A stretch of 64,000 nt of DNA from Bacillota bacterium. Its GTDB lineage: Bacteria > Bacillota > Clostridia > Tissierellales > Sedimentibacteraceae. Positions 9,601 to 20,000 of the stretch are shown piece after piece (position 1 is the stretch's first letter; every line of letters begins with the position of its first letter). A program made the position numbers and the translations under genes. The stretch lies in the NCBI GenBank assembly GCA_023386345.1, contig JAEWJT010000002.1, positions 59,293-123,292 of the forward strand. Reading direction: 5' to 3'. The notes below the pieces were generated by a model. The model did no database searches. It saw only the letters and a program-made list of their open reading frames with translations, and was not told the DNA's origin.

Positions 9601-12041
9601 AGATTTGCAGGAACTGCAGGAGCATCATTATCTTTGCCCATAATTCTTACATTGTCAATATACCAACCTGCTCTTTGTCCTGAAGAATCAGTTGTAAATC
9701 TGAATGCAACATATACAGGCTCTTGTGATCCTATAAATGGGTTAAGATTTGCAATAGCTTCTTTCCATTCTTCTCTCACACCCGTTATAATAGGTCTTAC
9801 CTCAGTCCATGTATTGCCATAATCATTAGTTACAAGCAAATATCCCTTATCATAATTTGCTTCCAGATTATACCACTCGTAAAATCTTAAAGATGCTGTT
9901 TCTAAGCTATTATCTCTTAGATCTATAGGTGGAGTAATCAACCAATCATTTGCACCATTTGGATAATTTCCATTTATTGTTGTAGCTATAACCTTTTCTC
10001 CCTCATACGCCGTAGGTCCTACGCCTGATGGCACTCCATGCTGCCATGAGCCGTTAAGCTGCCAACCACTAGCATTTTCTTCAAAGCCTTGTGTATATGT
10101 TCCTGGGAGTACACCAAATTTTATTTCTACCTTATAATCCGGTGTAACTGTCAAATCACCTGCATAGTCTCTTGCTTTTATCTTGTATACTATGCTGTCT
10201 CCAGCGAGCATATCATAGCTTATCGTTCCTTTGTACATTCCATCCTTGTGATCTCCTGATATCTTGTTCATTGGAACTACCATCCAATATGATTTACCTT
10301 GTTGCTTAACTAAAAGCTCTACTTCTGTTATCGCAACATCATCTGTTATATGTGCTGTTATCTCTATATCTGAGCCCATATATGTTTCAAATGTTTTTTG
10401 CTCATGCTCTATATTAGCTTCTGCTTCATCTTCTCCAGGCACAAGTACTCTTCCTGATATGTATCCTGTTCCTGTTGCAACTGATGATACAGCCTCAAAA
10501 GCATCTATTATTCCATATCCATATCCCATGTTCGGTGCTGTTGGATATTTTGAATCTGTCAATGGTCTTGCAGTATTTTGCAATATTTCTTGTATATCAT
10601 CTACGCTTAGTGAAGCATTAGCTGATAATAAAAGAGCTACTGTTCCTGATACTGCTGGTGCTGACATTGATGTTCCGCTAAAAGTTCCATCATATCCTCC
10701 GCCCGGCACTGATGAACGCACGTTCACTCCGCCTGCAGATAAGTTTGGCTTAATTAATGTCGCATCATACGGACTTGGTCCAAGTTTTGAGAATGATGCC
10801 AAAGCGTCATTTCTATCTGTAGCTGCTACTGCTATAGATTCTGGATAGTTTGCAGGGCATGATATTGAGCCAGGACCTGGTGCTGGTTCTCCAGCTCTTT
10901 GGTTTCCTGCTGAGAATACTGGGACTATACCTGCTGATCTATATGCTGTTACAGCGTCTCTGTACCAATCATCTATTCCTGCTCCTCCACCCCATGAGTT
11001 GTTTACTACATCTGGTGCATTGTCAGAGCTTCCGTTTGGATGTAGCATCCAATCTGCTGCAGAAAGAAGTATTGCATCTGTTGTTGAGCCAGCTGTATTA
11101 AATACTCTTGCTGATATCCATTTCGCTCCCGGTGCAACACCTACCTTGTTTGCTCCACTTGGTTCTTGTCCTACCATTGTTCCCATAACGTGCGTTCCAT
11201 GCTCGTCTGAGTCTGCTGGAAGTGCTGCATTGTATACAGGGTCAAACCAGTTTCCTTCTGCTGTTGTAGTTCCTGTTGCAGAATCATATCCTCTCCATTT
11301 GTTTTTAAGTGCAGGATGTGTCCAATCTACTCCTGAATCTAAGCTTCCTACTACTACTCCTGTACCGTCATATCCTAAAGCCCACGCTTCATCAGCTCTT
11401 ATTTTTGATATGTTCCACTCTACGCCATCTGCGTCAAGCTGTATATCAGAATCAGTTTTCATAACATCTAATGTGTGAGTTTTGTTTTTGTAAATTTTCT
11501 CTACTTCTGACATGTATGACAGATTTTCCACTACTTCTTTTGTAGCCTTTACATATATCATATTTACTATGATGTATGATTGAAAATCTTCTACCTTGCC
11601 TTTTTCCATTTCATTTTGAAGATATTTTACAACATTTGCTTGGCTTGTTTCAGAGTTGTCTTTTAAAGCTTCGACAACACTTCTTCTAACCTGCAATTTA
11701 GTTTGGTATGGTGTCAAAGCTGATGACAAAGATTTTTCAGCTTCATAAGCTACCATCTCTGTATCTACTTGAGCTTTCATGTATACCATGACTTCAACTA
11801 AATCTTCACTGTCTAAATCATTCATTACCTCAGGTGTTATCTTCATTAAAGCGTCCTGATGTAAATCCTCTTTTGCCTGACTAAGCTGCATGTCCTTAGT
11901 TGAAACTTTGTTTTCGCCTGAATTATTAGTTTCAGCGTAAACCTTGTTCATGCCAAGAACATTTGGTGTAAAGCATCCCAATACCATTAAGATACTTACA
12001 ATTAGGGATAGCAATTTTTTTGCTTTTTGGTACTTTAACAT
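6639..12041 (-). CDS. Bacillopeptidase F-like S8 serine protease, paralogue of the downstream gene
   Basis: This 1800-residue secreted S8 protease has the same plan as the gene at 289. It has a signal peptide nearly identical over the first 20 residues, then an I9-like propeptide. The catalytic triad is Asp about 237 (LDSGVDWTH), His about 281 (DEHGTHV) and Ser about 456 (GTSMSAP). MAM/jelly-roll-like segments (WYIDNVRI, WYIDDMYV), Fn3 and carboxypeptidase-regulatory-like repeats follow. It has one YDDGT...FTPSQ module, Ig-like domains, one NAPTGG module and the C-terminal domain GDEAFDAEFLN (about 1730). Compared with its paralogue it lacks one YDDGT module and one NAPAGG module. The start is fixed by AAAGGAGG about 9 nt upstream. 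It is probably co-transcribed with the downstream copy. Confidence 0.93.
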   Translation of the reverse strand: MLKYQKAKKLLSLIVSILMVLGCFTPNVLGMNKVYAETNNSGENKVSTKDMQLSQAKEDLHQDALMKITPEVMNDLDSEDLVEVMVYMKAQVDTEMVAYEAEKSLSSALTPYQTKLQVRRSVVEALKDNSETSQANVVKYLQNEMEKGKVEDFQSYIIVNMIYVKATKEVVENLSYMSEVEKIYKNKTHTLDVMKTDSDIQLDADGVEWNISKIRADEAWALGYDGTGVVVGSLDSGVDWTHPALKNKWRGYDSATGTTTAEGNWFDPVYNAALPADSDEHGTHVMGTMVGQEPSGANKVGVAPGAKWISARVFNTAGSTTDAILLSAADWMLHPNGSSDNAPDVVNNSWGGGAGIDDWYRDAVTAYRSAGIVPVFSAGNQRAGEPAPGPGSISCPANYPESIAVAATDRNDALASFSKLGPSPYDATLIKPNLSAGGVNVRSSVPGGGYDGTFSGTSMSAPAVSGTVALLLSANASLSVDDIQEILQNTARPLTDSKYPTAPNMGYGYGIIDAFEAVSSVATGTGYISGRVLVPGEDEAEANIEHEQKTFETYMGSDIEITAHITDDVAITEVELLVKQQGKSYWMVVPMNKISGDHKDGMYKGTISYDMLAGDSIVYKIKARDYAGDLTVTPDYKVEIKFGVLPGTYTQGFEENASGWQLNGSWQHGVPSGVGPTAYEGEKVIATTINGNYPNGANDWLITPPIDLRDNSLETASLRFYEWYNLEANYDKGYLLVTNDYGNTWTEVRPIITGVREEWKEAIANLNPFIGSQEPVYVAFRFTTDSSGQRAGWYIDNVRIMGKDNDAPAVPANLAASASTRGVKLSWTHSPDADLSHYNIYRSETSGTAYERIAQTSANSFIDGTAVGGVNYYYVLSSTDFSGNESVYTQEVSAIAPIATMVFGTDFEENNGNFISTGTNNSWQWGVPTSGPRAAKSGSNLWATNLAGAYSMSSDCYLVSPSIELPASGNSVLTFSHWVDMEGTTTLYDYGQVMISTDDGATWTNITPVTGGKYGKRVQAWADEEISLATYAGRTVKIRFYFHSDNTVAYDGWYIDDMYVMNFLTPEQEPESNLVNNTGKDSAIIKKDTKKLDYVEPTAPDYKINIAQSNSYPIIEDAVVQTMSTVFAGIPVADAVVTVLETGRSIKVDPISGKFSMRTPMGELTLVAEAYGYFAKQTTVTVLEDQTIKANFVLDPKPQGTIVGTVVDRYYGTPAAYAVIRIAEDPRVASVTADENGNFVINNVYEGNYTLKVRADGFESGEARVEVIGNQTTEVNIGLKSFVGYEDEIVYDDGTGENALVLNAAGNGLAVRFTPSQYGKVKGANIYFWDSSWPSPGGNRIGFAIYGLNASGQPYQVGAPIFQNVVRGEWNYIDLSSFGFATDEDFYISTIQDGVGTACPGVGIDESSPHIDRSYMNVSGEFKLIGTEDIKGGLMIRARMEYSMDIPVITNLPELSYTNQDTITVQGTLTADGKVNVYVNGEKLTSVDSENKAFSVQVNLPADENTIRVSAELNGVQTEPSAPVVVIKDKETPSLTVTNPLDNAKLNVELVHVIGNVTDNIKVVKLEVNNNEVVLADDGSFDERVILNQGENIITVKATDLAGNVTTVVRTVMAELGAPVITNILPSEDVTLHQGETLTVSFNAPTGGQGYFRVLMPFGLQSNSLGIPMTEENGLYTGTWEVPAGLVATGLKVQIVYVSAFGTKVTDMADGRVTVIGNIQNLATNSIIVGDEAFDAEFLNNSSYAQSKLLEWYNAGGIVYIKLNDTDIVTEQGQEVSIDELPDFLTHFDINGDITYYDKQ

Positions 12042-12076
12042 TACCCTTTACCTCCTTTGGTTTTTTACAAAATTTT
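12024..12076. repeat. 53-bp direct repeat, copy 2 (leader and first codons of S8 gene)
   Basis: Identical to 6544-6596; see that entry. Sequence upstream of 12076 diverges from the other copy, which marks the edge of the duplicated or converted block. Confidence 0.9.
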
Positions 12077-12085
12077 AATCTTATT

Positions 12086-12112
12086 GCACTCTAAAACATA
12101 GTTTTACAGTGC
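12086..12112 (-). other. 5' leader hairpin of the S8 protease mRNA
   Basis: GCACT and AGTGC, together with inner arms TAAAA and TTTTA, make a stem with one mismatch and a 5-nt loop. It begins just after an extra AAAGGAGG sequence at about 12115-12122 that has no useful start codon behind it. The leader therefore has an orphan Shine-Dalgarno sequence, then a hairpin, then the working ribosome site. Control of translation or mRNA stability is possible but unproven. Confidence 0.45.
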
Positions 12113-12296
12113 TGTCCTCCTTTCGTTTTTAGTTATGTTGTAAGTGAATATCGGAGATTTTTGCTGCTAGTATAAATGCAATATACGCTTTTTGTACTGG
12201 CAAGTAAATTATCACCTTTATTACTTATTCCATGCTCATTTGTAATTTAACCATTTAGATGTACTAATCTCAAAATACTTGAAATTAGCATAACAG

Positions 12297-12392
12297 CACG
12301 AGAAAGCTATGCCTAAGTATAGATATTAACTCTAATTACATATTTTTAATTAGAACTTAATATTTTTTATCCTAGGTATAGCTTTTCTTGTG
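12297..12392. other. Long imperfect hairpin (about 96 nt) between S8 protease genes
   Basis: Outer arms at 12297-12317 and 12371-12392 pair over about 20 bases with few mismatches (CACGAGAAAGCTATGCC against its near complement). An inner stem TCTAATTA/TAATTAGA lies at 12331-12354. It sits about 90 nt after the stop of the lactocepin-like gene. It may be a terminator, a processed RNA structure or a small palindromic repeat. The rest of 12113-12484 shows no coding frame I can support. Confidence 0.55.
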
Positions 12393-12484
12393 TCCTTCCG
12401 CTTTTGTTCTTATATTAAATTTATTATTTTAAACATATTATCAAAGATTTTCTTAGGACTTTATCAAAAATAATATGTTAAATT

Positions 12485-15400
12485 CTATTGTTTTTCAAAA
12501 ATTCTTACAGTACCAAATATATCCTTATGGATTAATCTGCTAGGAATAACATTTAGATTAACCTCTTTTCCGTCTTGGTCAACTATAAGATTAGCTTGAA
12601 GTTTGATATAAACTGATTTTCCAGAATTATACCAGTTCAATAATTTCTCTTGAGCCTGTGCATTACTATTTAAGAAATCTATATCAAAAGCTTCATTTCC
12701 TATAATTATGGTATTTTCAGGCATATTATCAACAGTACCTTTTACAGTTATCTTACCCTGTGCTGTTTCAAATATTTCTGTTCCATCTTCTGCAATATAT
12801 ACTAACTCAACAATAAGATTTGTTGCCACAAGATTTTGAGGTGCTGTCCAAGTTGCTGAATAAAATCCTGCTGTTTCTTCTGTCATAAGTGTTCCGTAGT
12901 TATTACTATTTAGAGAATTGCTTGGCTGCAAATCTAAAGGAAGCAATATCTTATAGTATCCTGTTCCTCCTGCTGGAGCGTTAAAGCTAATAGTTACCGA
13001 TTGTCCAGAATATATTTCAGTATCTCTTGAAGGTTTAGCATTGCTAATTCCTGGATCTTGTGGTACTCCACCAAGATTAATAACCAATGATTTAACTGCA
13101 TTATGTTCTGCACCGTCTCTTAATGTAAATGTGAAATAATTGTCTCCATCTTTCAAATTTACAGTATGATTTATTGTCTTATCAGCTGGCTCAGGGTTTA
13201 CAAGTGGATAATCATATTTATAAATTTGGCTGTCCGCTTGATATAGCTCAATATATCCTAAATTATCTGTCATATGGATTTGTAAACTTGCTGTTTTAGC
13301 CTCTTGATTTATATTTAATATCTGTATATCCAATTCCGGTGCAGTAGTATCAACAAAGAATCTTCTTACTATATTTCCTGAACCACCATTGCTAGATACA
13401 GCTTCTACCTTAATTTCTTGATATCCATCTTCCAATCTTAATGTCTTTGTAAATTTATATGCTGGACCTGAGTAAACAATTGTACTTGGATCACTAGGAC
13501 TAGGTAAATTTACATCTGCTAAAGGCTCTATATTAGCCTCAACATTATTATTAATTAAAACTTTTTCTAATGTATCAAGGTTTGTAACATATCCCACAAA
13601 TTCTACTTCGTTTGTATCGAACATTGCAAATAAATCTGGGCTGTACAAGTATATATATGGTTCTGCTGTTTCTATATTAAAGCTAAACTCTGTGACTGCA
13701 CTGTTAAACAATTTGTCAAGAGCTATAATTTCAACATTATATTCCTTAGTATCAGCATTTATAAATGCTGACATGTCAGACTCATATAATCCTTCTTCTA
13801 CTAAAATAACATGCTCTACCTCTACACCATTTATACTTAACATGAATCCAACTACGCCTATACCAGCATCTGTACAGTTCCAGCTAAGTTTCTTTGTTTG
13901 TTGATTGTATGCTACATTGCTTACAGTTGGAGCTATAGTATCAATAGTGATTGGTATTTTCTTAGATTGTGGTGCTGCACCTTCGTAATGAACTTTAGCA
14001 AGTATCTCATATTGGTAATCTCCATCAGGCACAACCTCTCCATTTACCGTTCCATCCCAAGCTGCTGCAGTAATCATTCCTACTGGAGCACCTGTACCGC
14101 CATTGATATAATTCTTTCTCTTGAACTGTTGTATATATATAGTTCTTAAATTATTTCCTTGGCTGTCCAATATATTGTAATTAACGTATTCAGCGTTTCT
14201 CATAAATGACAGATATGGCATTATGTTACCAGTACCATTCACATGGCCTGCTATAGTTCCAGGATTCATATAAATATGAGGAGTTGTATAATAGTATCCA
14301 TCACCTGCTGGATTGAAGCAAAGCATTCCTGCTCTGTTAAAATACGAACTACCTGCCGGATCGATAAATCTCATTCCATCAAGTATCTTTGGCTCGCTCC
14401 AATCTCCATAAAATCCTACATATGGAATTGATAAGCTTGGGTTTTCATCAGCTGGATCTGTTAAGCTTACAAAGCCTTCCACAAACATATTTCTATATAT
14501 TGAATTGTCTGCTCCTATATCAACTGTAACCTCAAATATAATACTTCCATTTGCAGGAACTGTGATTGTTTCAGGACAATCTATATCAGCATTGATATAA
14601 TCTGTACTTAATAAATTTAAGCCTGATGAATGTATATAATCCTTTAAGGCAACTGTTTCTACATTATAAATAGCATCTGTATCAGAGTCATTTATAGCCT
14701 TAAATCTCATAGTAAAGACTGTAGAATTAAAATCTTTTAAAGTAACTTTTGCTTCATTTGTCGCTTCATTTACTAATCTTACAGGAGTAGTAACAGCCCC
14801 ATAAAGATTCATAAGTCCAGCGCCTTGTCTTCTTGGCGAATATTCATAACCCTCTTCGTCAAATATAATATTAGCAGTGTTCATCAACAATACCTTAGCT
14901 AATCTAGTTTGCTCTGATAAGCCTAAACTGCTATAAATTGGATGTTCTTTAATGTATTCCAATACGAGTGCTGCTCCTCCTGCTACGTGAGGTGCTGCCA
15001 TTGAAGTACCGCTCATTGTTCCATACTCATCGTTATTGAGTGTAGAATATATATTAGCTCCAGGAGCTGTTATCTCAGGTTTTATTTCTAATGAAGGAGT
15101 TAATCCCCAAGATGAAGACTCAGCCATTTTATTTGCATTTGGATTAGGAACTGCTATAAGATCATTTGTAAATGTAACCTGCTTATTTTCTAATCCCATC
15201 AATGCCATACCACCATTGTATCCTATAAATACGGCCGGTATAGTGTGTGTAGTCGGCGTAGCCATATTTACCAAATCTTCTCCGCCTGCTGCATGGTTAC
15301 GAACTATAACGCCTATAGCTCCCGCATTTTGAGCATTTTGAATTTTATCAACGAAGTTAGGAGTTAATCCACCTCTAACTACCAATGCTACCTTTCCTGC

Positions 15401-16810
15401 AACATTTGTAAGATCGCTTGGATGGCCTGAACCTCCGTCAGCATATTGTACAGGTCCTGCAAATACATTATATGGAATAATACTGCCAGCTATTGCCATA
15501 GGAACTTTTACTTCTACGCCGTCTATTATATAGCTCATTGCATTAGCCTTTTTATGTGTATTTTCAATGGAAGCAACCTGTATAGTATCATTATTAAGAC
15601 CAGGTGCGCCTACTAGACCTATATCCGGATTTTGTTTCCATGGATATCCACTATTTGTCGTAGTCCATCCATAAGTCATAGAACCAGAGTTTCCAGCTGA
15701 AACTGAGCATACTATTCCGTTGTTTGTAGCATTTGTTATAGCTACATCTTCTGCTGAATCAGACATATAGAACGACGATGTCGAGCCAAGGCTCATGTTT
15801 AAAACATCTGCTCCAAGTTTAACAGATTCTTCTATAGCAACTAAATATATATCACTAAATGTTGTAGAATATAATGGATCGTTAGAAAATACTTTCATAG
15901 CAAGAATCTGAGCTTCTGGTGCTACGCCCTTGATTCCACCGTTAGCAGTATCGCCATTTGCTCCTGCTATTCCTGCAACGTGCATTCCGTGCATTGAAGC
16001 ATCAGGACCAAGGTCTCTTATTTCATTATTCAAGTCATAGTAATTGTAGCCATATGGGACCTTTTCAGTGTAGTATTTTCCAAGTAAATTTTTGCCTAAT
16101 AAGCTATCTTGATTTAATCTTGGATTAGTTTCTTCACTAAGTACCATATCTCTATGACTAGGATCAACACCAGAGTCTATAATAGCGATAACTCTTCCCT
16201 CGCCTTTAATTCCTAAATCCCAAGTAGGGGATGTTCCTATCATATCTTTCGATGTATCCATATCTGGCTTTATATCTGGTCTTTCATATTCGTTTGATAT
16301 GTATACTTTATTAACTTGCGGCAATTTTTCAATGATTGCTATATCACCAAACTTCACCATACCGCTAAAGCCATTAAATGTAGTATTGAAGCTGTTTAAA
16401 TACTCCATACTGACTTTATTTAATTTAATGCTTTGCTTAAGCTGTTCTTGCTCTTTATTAATTTGCTGTTCAATTTTTTGAAGTGCTGAGCTTGACATAT
16501 TGCCATATCTAGTATTTACTTTTGTAGCTTGGACTATGGCAGGCTCTGTTTTTAATTCAACGATAATTCTGACTTCATCATCATCCTTGAAAAATTCTTC
16601 TAATTGCTCTGTTAGACTAATCGGTTCTGTTTTTAAATTAGAATCAAATTTGCCTAAAGCTCTTTCAACTGTCTTTAATTCTGAAGTATCCGTTTTGCTT
16701 GTAACAGATGCAGAATTTTTTAAATTACCTGCATCATTTGCAAAAGTAAATCCGGGCAGAATTAAAGCCATTATTAGCAATAATGCTAAAAATTTGTTAA
16801 ATTTTTTCAT
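12485..16810 (-). CDS. Lactocepin-like S8 serine protease with PA domain
   Basis: This 1441-residue secreted cell-envelope-type subtilisin has a signal peptide at about 1-24 (ending FTFA) and an I9-like propeptide. The catalytic residues are Asp about 213 (IIDSGVDPSH), His about 277 (MHGMHVAG) and Ser about 600 (GTSMAAPHVAG). A protease-associated (PA) domain is inserted at about 430-520, between His and Ser, as in lactocepins and C5a peptidases. After the catalytic domain come an Fn3_5-like domain, a FlgD-like Ig domain (VVPDGDYQYEI), Ig-like repeats, a NAPAGG module and a C-terminal domain with GNEAFDIDFLN (about 1373) that is shared with the two neighbouring proteases. GGAAGG lies just before the ATG. 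It belongs to a different S8 subfamily from its neighbours, yet ends in the same domain. Confidence 0.92.
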   Translation of the reverse strand: MKKFNKFLALLLIMALILPGFTFANDAGNLKNSASVTSKTDTSELKTVERALGKFDSNLKTEPISLTEQLEEFFKDDDEVRIIVELKTEPAIVQATKVNTRYGNMSSSALQKIEQQINKEQEQLKQSIKLNKVSMEYLNSFNTTFNGFSGMVKFGDIAIIEKLPQVNKVYISNEYERPDIKPDMDTSKDMIGTSPTWDLGIKGEGRVIAIIDSGVDPSHRDMVLSEETNPRLNQDSLLGKNLLGKYYTEKVPYGYNYYDLNNEIRDLGPDASMHGMHVAGIAGANGDTANGGIKGVAPEAQILAMKVFSNDPLYSTTFSDIYLVAIEESVKLGADVLNMSLGSTSSFYMSDSAEDVAITNATNNGIVCSVSAGNSGSMTYGWTTTNSGYPWKQNPDIGLVGAPGLNNDTIQVASIENTHKKANAMSYIIDGVEVKVPMAIAGSIIPYNVFAGPVQYADGGSGHPSDLTNVAGKVALVVRGGLTPNFVDKIQNAQNAGAIGVIVRNHAAGGEDLVNMATPTTHTIPAVFIGYNGGMALMGLENKQVTFTNDLIAVPNPNANKMAESSSWGLTPSLEIKPEITAPGANIYSTLNNDEYGTMSGTSMAAPHVAGGAALVLEYIKEHPIYSSLGLSEQTRLAKVLLMNTANIIFDEEGYEYSPRRQGAGLMNLYGAVTTPVRLVNEATNEAKVTLKDFNSTVFTMRFKAINDSDTDAIYNVETVALKDYIHSSGLNLLSTDYINADIDCPETITVPANGSIIFEVTVDIGADNSIYRNMFVEGFVSLTDPADENPSLSIPYVGFYGDWSEPKILDGMRFIDPAGSSYFNRAGMLCFNPAGDGYYYTTPHIYMNPGTIAGHVNGTGNIMPYLSFMRNAEYVNYNILDSQGNNLRTIYIQQFKRKNYINGGTGAPVGMITAAAWDGTVNGEVVPDGDYQYEILAKVHYEGAAPQSKKIPITIDTIAPTVSNVAYNQQTKKLSWNCTDAGIGVVGFMLSINGVEVEHVILVEEGLYESDMSAFINADTKEYNVEIIALDKLFNSAVTEFSFNIETAEPYIYLYSPDLFAMFDTNEVEFVGYVTNLDTLEKVLINNNVEANIEPLADVNLPSPSDPSTIVYSGPAYKFTKTLRLEDGYQEIKVEAVSSNGGSGNIVRRFFVDTTAPELDIQILNINQEAKTASLQIHMTDNLGYIELYQADSQIYKYDYPLVNPEPADKTINHTVNLKDGDNYFTFTLRDGAEHNAVKSLVINLGGVPQDPGISNAKPSRDTEIYSGQSVTISFNAPAGGTGYYKILLPLDLQPSNSLNSNNYGTLMTEETAGFYSATWTAPQNLVATNLIVELVYIAEDGTEIFETAQGKITVKGTVDNMPENTIIIGNEAFDIDFLNSNAQAQEKLLNWYNSGKSVYIKLQANLIVDQDGKEVNLNVIPSRLIHKDIFGTVRIFEKQ

Positions 16811-16963
16811 ATTCCTTACCTTCCCTTTTTATGATTTATTTATACTAATCCTTGTAATAGTTATTATTTTGATGAGGATTAGTTTTAGTACATGCTTTAT
16901 AATTATATTCGCTGATTATTATGTTATGAGATTTTTTTGTGAGGCTGTGGTAAAATGAAGTTT

Positions 16964-17014
16964 ATACACTGTATATAGCTTGCATCTTAATAAATGCAGC
17001 TATATACAGTGTAT
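16964..17014. terminator. Strong bidirectional hairpin after the SLH protein gene
   Basis: The arms at 16964-16979 and 16999-17014 are perfectly complementary over 16 bp, and an inner TGCAT/ATGCA stem extends the pairing. It starts 10 nt after the stop codon of the SLH gene. T-tracts are poor on both sides, but the stem is by far the strongest structure in the gap. It probably ends the SLH mRNA or protects its 3' end. Confidence 0.75.
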
Positions 17015-17023
17015 TTGTTTTAA

Positions 17024-20000
17024 TTAATTGCCTTTAACTGGTGTTACATTTTCAAAAGTGTGTATTACATTGTTATTTATGTCATATATTCTGATAGTGA
17101 TTGTTTTGTACTTGCTTGTTGGATTATACCATATAGCTTTGCTTCTCTCATTCATATTAGCTTTTTCGCTTATATCTACATTTGGCGTACCATCAGCATT
17201 ATCTGAACGATTAAATATAATATCAAACTTAGCTTTTCCATCTAAATTTTCAACTACTACTGAAACATTAACCATATTGCTTATAAATGTTGTATAATAT
17301 TTTGCAGATATAGTAGCTGGATTTGATGGTTTTAATACTAATCCATTCATTGCATTATTCAAATTTGTTGTTGCTGTGTTCACTTCGTTTTGGGTAGCAT
17401 TCGCATTATTACTCACAGCTACAGCTGTTTGTAATGCTTGTGCAAATATTGTCCATGATTCTGGTGTATAATCATTTTCATTTTTTGTCTGTGCCAATAC
17501 TATCGCTGCTGCTAATGCTGTTTTATCTACAACTGGAGTAGGTTCTTCCTTTTCTTCTAATCCTGACATTGCTGTATTTAAACCTGCTAATGCTACATTC
17601 ACTTGTACCTGTGTTGCGTTAGCATTATTGTTTACAGCTATAGCTTCTTGAAGCGCTTGCTCAAACACTATCCATGACTCCGGTGTGTAATCATCTTCAA
17701 TTTTTGTCTGTGCTGCTGCTATTGCTTCTATTAATGCTGTCTTATCTACAACTGGAGCAGGTTCTTCATATAATACAGGAATTACCCCCTCAAATGTATG
17801 CAGCAAATCTTGATTTTGATTATAAACTTTGACAGTAATAGCTTCAAATTGACTTGGATTATAGAATATCATTCCTGTCTTTTCGTTTATATTAAAAATT
17901 TTAGTTTCTGTTAATTTAGGTAATCCATCTGTTCCAAAGATATAATATACAACGCTGAATTTAGCAGCATTTTGCAAATTTCCTACCCCTACATAGATAA
18001 ATGAGAAATTATTCATAAATGTTGGTTGATATTTTGCAATTATTGTAGGTGCCGGACCTACTGGTTTTTCTACTAAAGCATTCATTGCTGTAGTTAAATT
18101 ATTTAATGCTGTGTTTACTTCTTCTTGTGTTGCCTGTGCATTATTATTTACAGTTATAGCTGCTTGAAGTGCTAATGCAAATACTTGCCATGTTTCTGGT
18201 GTATATTTATCTTCAAGCTTTTCTCCTGCTAATGCTATTGCTGCTATTAATGCTGATTTATCTACTACTGTTTTTTCTACTAAATTACTCATTGCTGTAG
18301 TTAAATTATCTAATGCTGTGTTTACTTCTGATTGTGTTGCTTCTATATTGTTATTTACAGTTATAGCTGCTTGAAGTGCTTGTGCAAAATTTGTCCATGA
18401 TTCTGGTGTGTAATCATTTTCATTCTTTGTTTGTGCTGTTGCTATCGCTGATATTAACGCTGATTTATCTACTACTGTTTTTTCTACCAGATTATTCATT
18501 GCTGTAATTAGATTATTTAATGCTATATTTACTTCTTCTTGCGTTGCTTCTATATTGTTATTTATAGCTATAGCTTCTCGAAGTGCTTGTGCAAATACTT
18601 GCCATGTCTCTGGGGTATAGCTATCTTCAATCTTTTCTTCTGCTGACTCTATTGCCACTGCTAATGCTGTTTTGTCTGGTGCCTTAACTATAGTTAATAT
18701 ACCATTTGCAGTATCTCGTAATCTAATTTTATCTGCTACTTTTTCAAAATTAACTTCTATTTTAAAAGTTCCAATTATTCCATTAGGTATAGTCCATATT
18801 GCTTCATAATATTCTGGTGATACTTCCACCATTATTTTCTTGTAACTATCATTATTAACACTTATGCCATCAATATTTCTCATAGGTATATCTTCAGCTA
18901 CATTTATCCTAAAGTAAGCAGTACCTCCTGCTGGTGCATTGAAACTTACAGTCAATGTATTTCCAGCCCAAAGAGTTATATTTGAATTAGGCTTAATATT
19001 TTCAATCTCTGCCGGTTCTACTGGTTTCGTTTCTTCCCATTTTGCAATTAAAGATAAGTTTGCTGTTATAGGTGTTGAGAAATCAAATGGTGTTTCATCT
19101 TTTAGATCTTTAAACCAGCCCTTAAAATCAAAACCGTCTTTAACAGGATTAGTTGTAGGTTTCGCCATTATTGCTCCCTCTGTAACAACTTTTACTATAT
19201 TGTCAGTGTTACCGTCTATATTTCCGCCATTTAGATTTAATGTTACAGTATATTCAGGTGTTTCAGGCTCTTCTTTTTCGTCTAATCCACCCATTGCAGC
19301 TCTTAGATTTTCTAATGCTGTATCCACTTCTGCCTGTGTTGAATTTGCATTGTTACTTATATACATAGCAACTTGAAGTGCTTGCTCAAATCTTGCCCAT
19401 GACTCTAGTGTATAGTCATCTTCATTTTTCGTCTGAGCTGCTGCTATCGCTTCTACTAATGCTCTTTTATCTAGTTCTACTGTCTTTAGTTCCCATTTAG
19501 CTTTTATAGTTAAGCTTTTTGTTATAAGTGTTGAAAAATTAAATTTTTCTTCGTGTCCATCTTCAAACCACCCTACAAAACTGTAGCCATCTCTAATAGG
19601 TGCCGATGGCTCTTTTACAGTAGATTTATCTATTACTTTTTCAATCTTATCATCTGTTTTTCCACCTATATTACCACCTTCTAGTTTAAAAGTTACTGTA
19701 TACTCTATCGGCTGTGGTATATATCCACCTGTTCCACTACTTGATGATACCGTTGTGTTTAATGGCATTAATTTTCCATCAACTATTTTATACTTTGTAT
19801 TAGCATTTGCTTCTACTCCATTGACCTTAAACTTAACAACAGATTCTATGTAATTTATTGAGCCCTGAGCATTTATAGATATGTCTCCACCTGTTATCTT
19901 AAGATTTTCTACTAAAGAGTTTTTTTCTAAAACAAGCTCTGCCTTATCTTTAAGTTCAAGATTTTTGATAGTACTTCCTTGAGTAAGCTGTAATTTTATT

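Noticed and set aside
10264..10848. Plus-strand frame of 194 codons
   Set aside because: It is a shadow of the S8 protease on the minus strand, with low-complexity residues and no ribosome site.
17500..19450. Tandem repeats that could be mistaken for a CRISPR array
   Set aside because: The repeats are about 200 bp long, coding and degenerate. They are the FIVAR-like repeats of the SLH protein.
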